The position numbers were made by a program, and so were the translations under genes. The notes under the pieces are model-generated. The model saw only the letters and a list, made by a program, of their open reading frames with translations. It had not been told where the DNA came from and did not search any database. This document shows positions 9,785 through 19,712 of a DNA stretch of 64,000 nt, one piece after another. The DNA is taken from assembly GCF_036237275.1 (NCBI RefSeq), contig NZ_CP108352.1:2790001-2854000 (forward strand), given 5' to 3'. How positions within the stretch are numbered: the stretch's first letter is position 1; each line of letters starts with the position of its first letter. The stretch is from Streptomyces sp. NBC_01353 (GTDB taxonomy: Bacteria; Actinomycetota; Actinomycetes; Streptomycetales; Streptomycetaceae).

Positions 9785-10016
9785 GGCCAACTGCCCGGGG
9801 TGGAGCGGGTTTCCCCCGCGCCACCCTGGGCACTGTGTCCCACACACGGTCGATTCAGGTCCATACGGGCCTTCTTGTCGGGCCCATACGGATCTTCCCC
9901 TCCCGACACGTCCCGCACATCCGGACAGTCGAAGCCGCCATCCGGGACACTTTGCGCATTTGAACTCGATTCACACGAACTCGAATCTGCGCCCCCCGGG
10001 GAAAGGACGCGATGCC

Positions 10017-11369
10017 ATGCCGGAGACCGCATCCACCACCCGGGCCCCGGCCGCCCTCCTCCCGTCACTCGCTCCCCTGCTCCATGAATGGCTGCCCCGG
10101 CAGCGCTGGTTCGCGGGCAAGGGCCGCCGGGTCATCGGATTCACGCTGGAAGCGGCCACCGAGCTGCTGCCGCTGGACGGCGCGGGACCCGGGCTGCTGC
10201 ACCTGCTCGTACGGGTGGAACAGCCGGGCCGCCCGGCCGGTACACCCGTCGACTGCTATCAACTGCTCCTGGGCGTACGGACCCAGCTGCCACCCCGCCT
10301 CGCCCCCGCCCTGATCGGGCGGATCCGGCAGGGGCCGCTGGCCGGCCGGGCGGTCTACGAAGGGCTGCGCGATCCGCGGCTCGCCGGGCTGCTCTACGAA
10401 CGGCTGCGCGCACCGGGCCGGATCGGCCCGCTCGGCTTCCACCGCACCATCGATCTGCCGCCCTCGCTCGCGCCCCGGATGCTGGACGCCGAGCAGTCCA
10501 ACTCCTCCCTCGTGTACGGCGATACGTACATCCTGAAGATCTTCCGCCGGGTCAGCCCCGGCGCCAACCCCGACCTGGAGCTGCCGCTCGCGCTCGCGCG
10601 CGCCGGCTGCTCGCGGGTGCCGGCGCCGGTGGCCTGGTTCGAGTCGGGCGCCAGCACGCTCGGCGTCCTCCAGCCGTATCTACGGGACTCCCGGGACGGC
10701 TGGCGGCTCGCCCTCGACGCGCTGGCGGACGGGCGGGATTTCGCGGGCGAGGCGCACGCCCTGGGCCGGGCGACGGCCGAGGTGCACCTAGCGCTGGCGA
10801 CGGCGCTGCCGACCGAGCGGCTGCACCGGACGCAGACGGAGCACCTGGCCGGGGAGATGGACCAGCGGCTGCACGCGGCGGCACAGGCGGTGCCGGCGCT
10901 CCTGCCGTACGTCCCCGGGCTGCGCGCCGTCTTCGCGGCGGCGGGCGGCGCGGTCGGCTCCGGGCTGCTCCAGCGGGTCCACGGCGATCTGCATCTCGGG
11001 CAGACGCTGCGGGCGGCGGACGACGGCGGCTGGACGGTGATCGACTTCGAGGGCGAGCCCGCGAAGCCGCTCGCCGAGCGGTGCCGTCCGCAGCCGGCGG
11101 TCCGCGATGTCGCGGGGATGCTCCGCTCCTTCGACTACGCGGCGCGCACGCACCGCCCGTGGAACGCCGAGTGGGCGGCCCGCTGCCGCGCGGCCTACTG
11201 CACCGGGTACGCGGAGGCCTCGGGCACGGACCCCCGCACGGACCCGGCGCTGCTGCGGGCCTACGAGACGGACAAGGCGGTCTACGAGGTCGTCTACGAG
11301 GCCCGCCACCGACCGGACTGGCTCCCGGTCCCCATGTCCGCGATCGAACGCCTGGCGGGAGCGGAGTGA
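10017..11369 (+). CDS. pep2: Maltokinase (Pep2/Mak)
   Basis: A 450-residue kinase of the aminoglycoside-phosphotransferase-like fold that makes maltose-1-phosphate from maltose and ATP, the substrate of GlgE. It contains the maltokinase N-terminal cap (LLHEWLPRQRWFAGKGR), the Brenner-type catalytic loop RVHGDLHLGQTLR and the metal-binding VIDFEGEP motif. I place the start at ATG 10017 with GAAAGGA upstream; an upstream in-frame TTG (9960) lacks a ribosome-binding site, and the ATG at 10012 is out of frame. It lies between treS and glgB in the order treS-pep2-glgB, consistent with a single pathway unit, although the gap before glgB is long. Confidence 0.93.
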   Translation: MPETASTTRAPAALLPSLAPLLHEWLPRQRWFAGKGRRVIGFTLEAATELLPLDGAGPGLLHLLVRVEQPGRPAGTPVDCYQLLLGVRTQLPPRLAPALIGRIRQGPLAGRAVYEGLRDPRLAGLLYERLRAPGRIGPLGFHRTIDLPPSLAPRMLDAEQSNSSLVYGDTYILKIFRRVSPGANPDLELPLALARAGCSRVPAPVAWFESGASTLGVLQPYLRDSRDGWRLALDALADGRDFAGEAHALGRATAEVHLALATALPTERLHRTQTEHLAGEMDQRLHAAAQAVPALLPYVPGLRAVFAAAGGAVGSGLLQRVHGDLHLGQTLRAADDGGWTVIDFEGEPAKPLAERCRPQPAVRDVAGMLRSFDYAARTHRPWNAEWAARCRAAYCTGYAEASGTDPRTDPALLRAYETDKAVYEVVYEARHRPDWLPVPMSAIERLAGAE

Positions 11370-11917
11370 CGGGCCGCCCTCATGCCCCATGGGCCCGCCA
11401 CCCCACACATGGGCGGGCCGCCGCCCCACGCCCCCACCCCCGCCGTGTGGGCGCTGACGCCCGCTGCCCCGCCACCCCCGCCGTGCGGACGTTCACGTCC
11501 CGGGCCCCCACCCACACGTGGGCGCTCGCACCCCGCTGCCCCACCCACCCCACCCCCGTGTGGGCAATCGTCCCGCAGGGCGGGACGGGTGGGCACACGG
11601 GACGGCGCCCTTGCGGGCGCGTCCGCTCCGACCGGCCCCCGCACCACAAGGCACGTGCACGTTCCAGGGCCCCGGGGCTCGGGGCACATGGGGCAGAGGC
11701 GCCTGCAAGGGCGCCGTCCGTTGTGCCCACCCTCCCCCAGACTCCGTCCGGGGGGACCCCCAGCCCCAGCGGAACGAATGCCCACAACGGCATGGGCGGG
11801 TGGGGCGGGGCCCATTCGGCCGAGTGTCCTGTGCGGGGCCCGCGCCGTTGCGGTTGCGTGGGAACCGGCGCATCTTCCCCACCCCATCCTTCAACCCCCC
11901 TTGCAGGAGGCATCCCC
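11370..11917. other. 548-bp repeat-rich intergenic region between pep2 and glgB
   Basis: No gene is supported here. The first part has imperfect ~27-bp direct repeats built on GTGGGCGCT...CCCGCTGCCCC (11444-11470 and 11516-11542) and an inverted pair around ATGGGC/GCCC near 11390-11420. The middle holds an element with 32-bp terminal inverted repeats (listed separately). A CCCCCAG/GGGGGGACCCCCAG motif common between Streptomyces genes lies at 11733-11763. The last ~130 bp are unstructured and end with CAGGAGG, the glgB ribosome-binding site. Confidence 0.6.
11589..11730. repeat. Element with 32-bp terminal inverted repeats (MITE/REP-like)
   Basis: The left arm (11589-11620, beginning GTGGGCACACGGGACGGCGC) and right arm (11699-11730) are near-perfect inverted copies, about 29 of 32 positions paired, around a 78-bp GC-rich centre that itself contains a GGGCCCCGGGG palindrome. 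It is not coding. It could be a mobile miniature element or a large RNA hairpin. Confidence 0.65.
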
Positions 11918-14183
<2,266 letters not shown>

Positions 14184-14197
<14 letters not shown>

Positions 14198-16415
14198 TGA
14201 CCCCCAGCCGCTGAGTGGCCCGGGTCAGCGCCACGTACAGGTCGTTGATGCCGTGCGTGGCGCCGGCCCGGATGCCGTCCGGGTCGACGACGAGGACCGT
14301 GTCGAACTCCAGGCCCTTGGCCTGGCGCGGGTCGAGGAGGACCACCGGCCGGGTCAGGTCGGGCGTCGGTCCGTACGAGGCGTCCGGCAGCGCGGCCGTG
14401 AGGGCCGGATGCAGCTCCGGCGGGGCGATCACGGCGAGCCGGCCCTCGGTCCGGAGCTCGGCGGCGACCGCGTCGGCCGTCTCCTTCACCGGGTCCTCGA
14501 CGATCCGCTGCCACGGCTCCACGCCGGTGGAGCGGACCGAGCGGGGCGGCTCGAAGCCCGGGTCGGCCTCGCGCCGGACGTCGGCGGCGACCGCCATGAT
14601 CTCGGCGGGGGTGCGGTAGTTGACCCCGAGACGTACGAGCTCCCAGCGGTCCTCCACGTACGGCGTGAGGATGTCCTCCCACGAGCCGACGCCCGCCGCG
14701 TCACCGGTCTGGGCCGGGTCGCCGACCAGGGTCATCGAGCGGGTCGGGCTGCGGCGCATCAGGAGGCGCCAGGCCATCGCGGAGAGCTCCTGCGCCTCGT
14801 CGACGATGATGTGACCGAAGGCCCAGGTGCGGTCGGCGGCGGCCCGTTCGGCGGCGCTGCGGTGGTCGGCCTCCTCGTGCCGCTCGGCGAACCGCTCGGC
14901 GTCGATGATGTCGTGCGCGGCGAGGACCTCGGCGGCGTCCTTGTCCTGCTCCTCCTTGTCCTCGAACTCGTAGGTGCGCGAGGCGTACGAGACGTCGAGG
15001 ACACCCTGTGCGTACTGGATCTGCTTCTCCCGCTCGGCCTCGGCCGCGGCCCGTGCGGCCGAGTCGTCCTCGCCGAGGAGTTCGGCGGCCTCGTCGAGGA
15101 GCGGGACGTCGGCGGGGGTCCAGGGGCCGTCCTCGCGCCGGATCGTGGCCGCGTCCTCCTCTGTGAGGTGGGTGGGCTCGGCGAGGTAGTGGGCGAGGAA
15201 GGACTCGGGGGTGAGCGGCGGCCAGAGGGTGTCGATGGCGGCGTGGACGTCCTGGCTGGCGGCGATGCCCTTGGCGAGCAGGGCGATGTCGTCGGGGCCG
15301 AGGAAGTTGGGCCCGCCGTAGGGGTCGGCGCCGATGCGGTCGGCGAGCTGTTCGGCGAGCGCGTCGAGGAGGTGGAAGACGAAGTAGGGCCTGGCCAGGT
15401 TGTGCGGCAGGTGGGTCTCGCGGGCCTTGTGGCGGGCTTCGAGGGCCATGTCCCAGTCGATGATCAGGTCGCCGTCGTCGTGCGGCACGATCAGGGGCTC
15501 GCCACGCTCGGGCACCTGCTGCCGGTCCCGTACCGCCTGAGCGAGGGCCTCGGCCATGGCGGCGGCGCCCTTGACGGCGGCGGCGCGGGAGGTGTCCGTA
15601 CCGGTGGCGCGGACGCCGGGGAAGAGTTCACCGGGGGTGGCGAGCAGGACGCCGGTCTCGCCGAGGGAGGGCAGGACGTTGCCGATGTAGCCGAGGAAGG
15701 CCGGGTTGGGGCCGACGATGAGGACGGCGCGCCGGGCGAGCTGCTCGCGGTGTGCGTAGAGAAGATACGCGGCCCGGTGCAGCGCCACGGCGGTCTTGCC
15801 GGTGCCGGGGCCGCCCTCGACGACGAGGACGCCGCGGTGCGGGGAGCGGATGATGCGGTCCTGCTCGGCCTGGATGGTCTGCACGATGTCGTGCATCCGC
15901 CCGGTGCGGGCGGCGTCGAGCGCGGAGAGCAGCACCTCGTCGGCGTCCCGGTTCTCGTGCCCGGTGCGGGTCCCGTCGGCGAGGTCGAGCACCTCGTCGT
16001 GGAGCGCGGTCACCTCGCGGCCGTGGGTGGTGATGTGCCGGCGGCGGCTGAGCCCCATGGGCTCGTACCCGGTGGCGAGGTAGAAGGGGCGGGCGGCCTC
16101 GGCGCGCCAGTCGACGACGAGGGGCGTGCGGTCCGGGTCGTCCTTCCGGATGCCGATGCGGCCGATGTGGTGGTCGCGCCCGTCCCGGAAGACGAGCCGC
16201 CCGAAACAGAGCCCGGTCTCCCCCGCGTTGAAGGCCGCGAGCAGCCCGGACTGCTCGGCGACCATCACATCCCGCTCCAGCCGGCCCTGGTTGCCGACCC
16301 ACGGCGCCTTGAGCGCCCGGCCGACGTCGGCCTCGGCGCGGTCCCTCAGGTCGTCGAGTCGTGCGTAGAGCTCTGTGATGAATTGCTGCTCATTCCGAAA
16401 TTCCTCGGTTGACAA
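14184..16415 (-). CDS. helD: HelD-family superfamily-1 helicase-like ATPase (RNA polymerase recycling factor)
   Basis: A 743-residue UvrD/Rep-like SF1 protein. HelD proteins bind RNA polymerase and use ATP to release stalled or hibernating enzyme. The N-terminal arm (EQQFITELYARLDDLRDRA and following) is the coiled coil that enters the RNA polymerase secondary channel. Walker A is VEGGPGTGKTAVALHR (~residue 200), Walker B is HIIVDEAQ, and later SF1 motifs include LVGDPAQTGDA, NYRTPAEIM and YVALTRATQRLG. HelD is about this length; it might instead be the rifamycin-associated HelR branch, but I see no clear HelR signature or rifamycin-associated element. A minus-strand promoter at 16492-16521 would give a ~70-nt leader overlapping the opposite transcript. 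Confidence 0.85.
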
Positions 16416-16438
16416 TTCGACTCCCGGCGCGATACAGT
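16409..16438 (+). promoter_or_regulatory. Sigma70/HrdB-type promoter for the S1-domain gene leader
   Basis: TTGACA at 16409-16414, 18-bp spacer, TACAGT at 16433-16438, in an unusually AT-rich stretch. Predicted start of transcription ~16445, giving a ~95-nt leader that contains a short peptide ORF and a terminator hairpin. The -35 box overlaps the helD start codon. Confidence 0.7.
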
Positions 16439-16488
16439 GCGTTTATTGAACTTCTCCGCGTCTTTCGTTGTGCGTAGACACGGAATCC

Positions 16489-16527
16489 ATGAATATACGC
16501 GAAAAACAACCCCGACTGCAATTCTAG
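16489..16527 (+). CDS. 12-residue leader peptide in the attenuator of the S1-domain gene
   Basis: ATG at 16489 opens a tiny ORF, MNIREKQPRLQF, ending with TAG at 16525-16527. The stop lies inside the terminator hairpin at 16510-16533, so a ribosome finishing or stalling on this peptide would alter hairpin formation. This is the usual geometry of ribosome-mediated attenuation. Its start has only a weak ACGGAA upstream. Translation is inferred, not shown. Confidence 0.5.
   Translation: MNIREKQPRLQF
16492..16521 (-). promoter_or_regulatory. Candidate divergent promoter for helD
   Basis: On the minus strand, TTGCAG (16521-16516), an 18-bp spacer and TATATT (16497-16492) form a plausible -35/-10 pair. 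Transcription would begin near 16485 and run antisense to the first ~40 nt of the opposing leader before the helD ATG at 16415. Confidence 0.5.
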
Positions 16528-16539
16528 TCGGGGTATTTT
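16510..16539 (+). terminator. Intrinsic terminator/attenuator ahead of the S1-domain gene
   Basis: Stem CCCCGACT (16510-16517) pairs perfectly with AGTCGGGG (16526-16533) across an 8-nt loop and is followed by TATTTT. It lies between the promoter and the gene, so it is an attenuator, not an end-of-gene terminator. Its 3' arm also supplies the only GGGG upstream of the ATG at 16541, so the hairpin would hide the ribosome-binding site. Confidence 0.75.
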
Positions 16540-16540
16540 C

Positions 16541-17570
16541 ATGTCTCATCGGGAGAGACGAAGCCCGCGATCTGCTGATCGCGCACGGCGCGGACACACT
16601 GAACCACCCGGGCGGCACCCTGCTGGCCCACCTGGGCAGGGTCGAGGCCCGACTGGCCGCCTGGGGCGCACGCGACGACCTCCGACTCGCCGGCCTGTGC
16701 CACGCCTTCTACGGCACGGACGGCTTCGCCGAGCACCTGCTGCCCCTGGAACGCCGCGATGAGCTGGCGGCGGCGATCGGCACGGAGGCGGAGGAGATCG
16801 TGTATCTCTACGCGAGCTGCGACCGGGAATTCTCGTACCCCGGCATCGGGCGGGAGGACGGACTCTTCCGGGACCGCTTCACCGGGGAGACCCTCACGCC
16901 GACGGCGATGCAGCGGCGGGACTTCGCGGAGCTGACGGCGGCGAACGAACTGGACGTGCTGCGGGAGAACCGGGAGCTGTGGGACCGCCACGGAGGCGCT
17001 CTGCTGAAGCTGTTCACACGGTGGCGGCCCCTGCTGAGCGAGGCGGCGTTCAAGGACGCGCGCGGGCTTCTGAGACTGGAGGGCGAGGAGCGGGCGGCGT
17101 TCCTGCGGGGGCTGGAGCGGGGCGATGTCGTCACCGGTGTCGTCGCGGTGATCGCGAGCTTCGGCGTGACCTTCGTGGAACTGGGCGGGGTGGAGGCGAT
17201 GATGAACATCCCGGAGGTGTCCTGGCGCCCCGTCGACACCCCCGCCGACGTCATCGCCGAGGGCGAGGAGCACGCCTTCGAGGTGCTCGACGTGGACATC
17301 GACCGGGAGCGGGTGTCCCTCTCGCTCAAAGCACTGGAGCCCGACCCGATGGCCGCGTTCGCCCGCGCCGGGTTCGACGGGGTCCGCACCGCGACGGTCA
17401 CCCACGTCGTGACCTTCGGGGTCCTCGTCGAGGTGGCCCCGGGCGTCCACGGCGTACTGCACAAGGACGACCTCGGGGACCGTGCCCCGGGCGAGGGTGA
17501 CGAGCTCGCCGTCGAGGTCACTGCCGTCAACCTCGTCACGCGCCGCCTCGGGCTCAGGCTCCACGGATAA
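16541..17570 (+). CDS. S1 RNA-binding domain protein with N-terminal DUF6817-like domain; apparent +1 frameshift near start
   Basis: The protein has an N-terminal ~130-residue domain with conserved His residues (HPGGTLLAHL, LCHAFYGTDGF) resembling DUF6817, as I recall it, and two C-terminal S1 domains (about GDVVTGVVAVIASFG and VTHVVTFGVLVEVAPGVHG), suggesting RNA or ribosome binding. The start is problematic. The main frame has no ATG or GTG start downstream of the attenuator. ATG 16541 (GGGG seven bases upstream) gives MSHRE in another frame, and skipping one base near the rare AGA codon at 16556 would join MSHRE to DEARDLLIAHGAD in the main frame. The coordinates therefore span a frameshift; the alternative is GTG 16470 without a ribosome-binding site. 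Expression is probably attenuated. Confidence 0.7.
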
Positions 17571-17610
17571 TCCCGTGCGGCCCGACCGCAGCACCGCTAC
17601 CGTCGACCGC

Positions 17611-17664
17611 ATGAAGCGCGCCGCGATCATCACGACGACGCCGGAGAGTGTCCCGGCGCGCTGA
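17611..17664 (+). CDS. Threonine-rich leader peptide (attenuator) of the ThrRS-like gene
   Basis: A 17-residue ORF, MKRAAIITTTPESVPAR, contains two Ile and three consecutive ACG Thr codons and ends 15 nt before a strong terminator hairpin, 86 nt upstream of a threonyl-tRNA synthetase paralogue. Segment GCGCGCCG (17616-17623) can pair with CGGCGCGC (17654-17661), giving the 1:2 stem expected of an attenuator. Ribosome stalling at the Thr codons when charged tRNA-Thr is scarce would disrupt it and favour antitermination. The role is inferred from layout and codon content. Confidence 0.75.
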   Translation: MKRAAIITTTPESVPAR

Positions 17665-17678
17665 CTGCTGACCAGTGA

Positions 17679-17710
17679 CGAAGCCCCGGGGCGAGTGCCC
17701 CGGGGCTTCG
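17679..17710 (+). terminator. Attenuator terminator hairpin before the ThrRS-like gene
   Basis: Perfect 14-bp stem, CGAAGCCCCGGGGC (17679-17692) with 17697-17710, and a GAGT tetraloop. It has no U-tract, as is usual for strong Streptomyces hairpins. It sits between the Thr leader peptide and the gene start. Confidence 0.75.
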
Positions 17711-17749
17711 CGCTGTGGTCACTCGCCCGCTGTCCGCGAGGAGACCACC

Positions 17750-18970
17750 GTGCACGACCACCGCAAGCTCGGCCGCGAGCTGGGCCTGTTCGACACCGAC
17801 CCGCTGATCGGCGCGGGGCTGCCGTACTGGCTGCCCGACGGGGCCGTCGTACGGCACACCCTGGAGGAGTACGTCCGGGAGGTGGAGCGCCGGGCCGGGT
17901 ACCGGCACGTGTACTCGCCGGTCCTCGGGAAACGGGAGCTGTACGAGATCTCCGGGCACTGGGCGCACTACAGCGACGACATGTTCCCGCCGATGGAGCT
18001 CGGCGGCGAACAGGTCGTCCTGCGGCCGAGCCTCTGCCCGCACCACGCGGTGATCTACCGCTCCCGCGCCCACAGCTACCGCGAGCTGCCGTTGCGGATG
18101 GCCGAGCTCGGCGGCATGTACCGCTCCGAACTCTCCGGCGTCCTCGGCGGGTTGACCCGGGTCCGGGCCATCCAGCTGAACGACGCGCACATCTTCTGCA
18201 CCCTGGACCAGGTCGCCGAGGAGGCCGCGGCCGCCCTGGAGCTGATCGGGCGGGCGTACGAGGCGATGGGCATCGCGCCGGCCCGGTACCGGCTCTCGCT
18301 CCCCGGGCCCGGTGGCAAGTACGCCGCCGCGCCCGAGCTGTGGGAGCGGTCAACCGCGCTCCTGCGCGAAGTGCTCGACGCCTCCGGGCTCGCATACGAG
18401 GCCGCCGAGGGCGAGGCCGCGTTCTACGGACCCAAGATCGACGTGCAGGTCGCGGACGGAGCGGGGCGGGAGTCGACCCTGTCGACCGTGCAGATCGACT
18501 TCCACCAGCCCGAGCGCTTCGGTCTGCACTACATCGGGGCGGACGGCGCCAAGCACCGGCCCGTGATGATCCACCGCAGCGTCGTCGGCAGCGTGGAGCG
18601 GGCCGTCGCCCACCTCCTCGAACAGCACGGCGGCGCCTTCCCGGCCTGGCTGGCCCCCGTCCAGCTGGCTGTCCTCCCGGTCTCGGAGTCCGAGCTGCCC
18701 GCCGCCGACGCACTGGCCGCCCGGTGCGCCGAACGCGGCCTGCGGGCCGAGGTCGTGGGCCCGGAGCGGGGCACCCTGGGCGCCCGTGTCCGGGAAGCCC
18801 GCCTCGTCCCGTACCAGGCGGTCGTCGGCGCGAGGGAGGCAGCCGACGACCTGGTGGCGCTGCGGCTGCGGGACGGCCGGCGACTCGACGCGCTGCCCTC
18901 CGGCGGGGTCCTCGACCGGGTCGAGGCGCTCGTCGGGGCGCACAGCACCGAGCTGTGGGACACCCCTTAG
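17750..18970 (+). CDS. Threonyl-tRNA synthetase paralogue lacking TGS and editing domains
   Basis: A 406-residue class II synthetase core plus anticodon-binding domain. A full bacterial ThrRS is ~640-660 residues; the N-terminal TGS and editing (N2) domains are absent. Motif 2 is recognisable around RMAELGGMYRSE...TRVRAIQ, and motif 3 around VGSVERAVAHLLE. The catalytic zinc ligands are conserved: Cys in SLCPHH, His in NDAHIF and His in MIHRSVVG. It should charge tRNA-Thr or act on a related substrate without editing. GTG 17750 has GAGGAG six bases upstream. The Thr-rich leader and hairpin directly upstream point to attenuation by threonine starvation. Such paralogues can give self-resistance to ThrRS inhibitors, but no inhibitor cluster is evident here. 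Its stop overlaps the convergent trx stop by 4 bp. Confidence 0.88.
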   Translation: MHDHRKLGRELGLFDTDPLIGAGLPYWLPDGAVVRHTLEEYVREVERRAGYRHVYSPVLGKRELYEISGHWAHYSDDMFPPMELGGEQVVLRPSLCPHHAVIYRSRAHSYRELPLRMAELGGMYRSELSGVLGGLTRVRAIQLNDAHIFCTLDQVAEEAAAALELIGRAYEAMGIAPARYRLSLPGPGGKYAAAPELWERSTALLREVLDASGLAYEAAEGEAAFYGPKIDVQVADGAGRESTLSTVQIDFHQPERFGLHYIGADGAKHRPVMIHRSVVGSVERAVAHLLEQHGGAFPAWLAPVQLAVLPVSESELPAADALAARCAERGLRAEVVGPERGTLGARVREARLVPYQAVVGAREAADDLVALRLRDGRRLDALPSGGVLDRVEALVGAHSTELWDTP

Positions 18971-19302
18971 ACGATTACGTCCTCGAGCTCCATGAGGAGG
19001 CGGCGCTTCGGGCGGGCACCCACCATCGACTTCACCGGCTCGCCCGCCCGGAACACCATCAGCGTCGGCGTCGCCAGGACCCCGTACCGCACCGTGATCT
19101 CCGGGTTCCTGTCCACGTCCAGCTGGACGATCCTCAGCCGGTCCGCCTCCTCCGCGGCGACCGCGCCGAGCACCGGCCCGAGCTGGCGGCACGGACCGCA
19201 CCAGTCCGCGGTGAACTTCACCAGGACGGGCAGCTCCGCGCCCAGGACCTCGGCGTCGAAGTCCGCGTCCGTCACCTCGGTGACACCGTCTATCCGAATC
19301 AT
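18967..19302 (-). CDS. trxA: Thioredoxin
   Basis: A 111-residue single-domain thioredoxin with the active site ADWCGPCRQ (Cys35/Cys38) and the cis-Pro in LATPTLMVF. It reduces protein disulfides in the cytoplasm. The ATG at 19302 has GGAGG upstream at good spacing; longer frames upstream belong to the MerR gene. It starts 4 bp after the MerR-type regulator gene, so the two form one transcription unit driven from the MerR operator at 19713-19734. The 3' end overlaps the convergent ThrRS-like gene by 4 bp. The regulator-thioredoxin pairing suggests redox- or thiol-responsive expression. Confidence 0.93.
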   Translation of the reverse strand: MIRIDGVTEVTDADFDAEVLGAELPVLVKFTADWCGPCRQLGPVLGAVAAEEADRLRIVQLDVDRNPEITVRYGVLATPTLMVFRAGEPVKSMVGARPKRRLLMELEDVIV

Positions 19303-19306
19303 TCCG

Positions 19307-19699
19307 TCATCCTCCGAGTTCACACGTGGGTTCCGGGCCGCCGGGCAGCTCCGCCTCGGCCCGCAGCAGTTGCGCGGCGACCTGGGCGCGTACCGCCTGA
19401 AGCTGCTCGACGAGTCCGTCCAGCTCCGCGAGCTTGCGCCGGTACACGTCGAGCGAGGCCGGGCAGGCGTCCCCCGCCGGGTGCCCCGCCCGCAGGCAGT
19501 CGACGAACGGCCGGGTCTCCTCCAGCTCGAACCCGAAGTCCTGCAGGGTCCGGATCTGCTGGAGGAGCCGCAGGTCGTCCTCGTCGTACGTGCGGTAGCC
19601 GTTCTCCGTCCGCCGGGCGGCCAGAAGGCCACGGGACTCGTAGTAACGCAGAGTCCGCGTGGTCGTTCCCGCCCGCTCGGCCAGCTCGCCGATTCGCAT
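19307..19699 (-). CDS. MerR family transcriptional regulator (thioredoxin-linked)
   Basis: A 130-residue protein with the N-terminal MerR winged helix-turn-helix (MRIGELAERAGTTTRTLRYYES), a dimerisation coiled coil around residues 75-115, and three cysteines in the C-terminal part (in VDCLRAG, DACPAS and the tail PTCELGG). MerR proteins twist promoters with overlong spacers to activate them. The cysteines suggest, but do not prove, redox or metal sensing. ATG 19699 starts just downstream of a 22-bp palindrome (19713-19734), and the gene is followed after 4 bp by trxA, so it probably regulates its own operon. Confidence 0.92.
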   Translation of the reverse strand: MRIGELAERAGTTTRTLRYYESRGLLAARRTENGYRTYDEDDLRLLQQIRTLQDFGFELEETRPFVDCLRAGHPAGDACPASLDVYRRKLAELDGLVEQLQAVRAQVAAQLLRAEAELPGGPEPTCELGG

Positions 19700-19712
19700 G
19701 GGTCGAACGTAA

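Noticed and set aside
7926-9845. 639-codon minus-strand frame opposite treS, and a similar 585-codon frame opposite glgB (12374-14131)
   Set aside because: Antisense shadows caused by codon bias; Val/Arg/Leu-rich with no domain and no ribosome-binding site.
11444-11542. CRISPR-like spaced repeats before glgB
   Set aside because: Only two or three imperfect copies with unequal spacing and GC-rich low-complexity spacers; no cas genes.
10088-11917. Very long plus-strand frame continuing upstream of glgB through pep2
   Set aside because: The pep2 frame encodes a recognisable maltokinase; the upstream extension is Arg/Gly/Ala-rich nonsense and glgB has its own GTG with a strong ribosome-binding site at 11918.
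14253-16412. 719-codon plus-strand frame opposite helD
   Set aside because: Composition is Gly/Val/Glu shadow sequence; helD has full helicase motifs on the other strand.
16510-16533. Rifamycin-associated element for the HelD/HelR gene
   Set aside because: The inverted repeat CCCCGACT/AGTCGGGG is followed by a U-tract and behaves as a terminator in the opposite direction; it does not match the rifamycin element as I recall it.
17482-17664. 60-codon frame ending at the Thr leader peptide
   Set aside because: Its first two thirds lie inside the S1-domain gene in another frame; only the ATG 17611 portion makes sense as a leader peptide.
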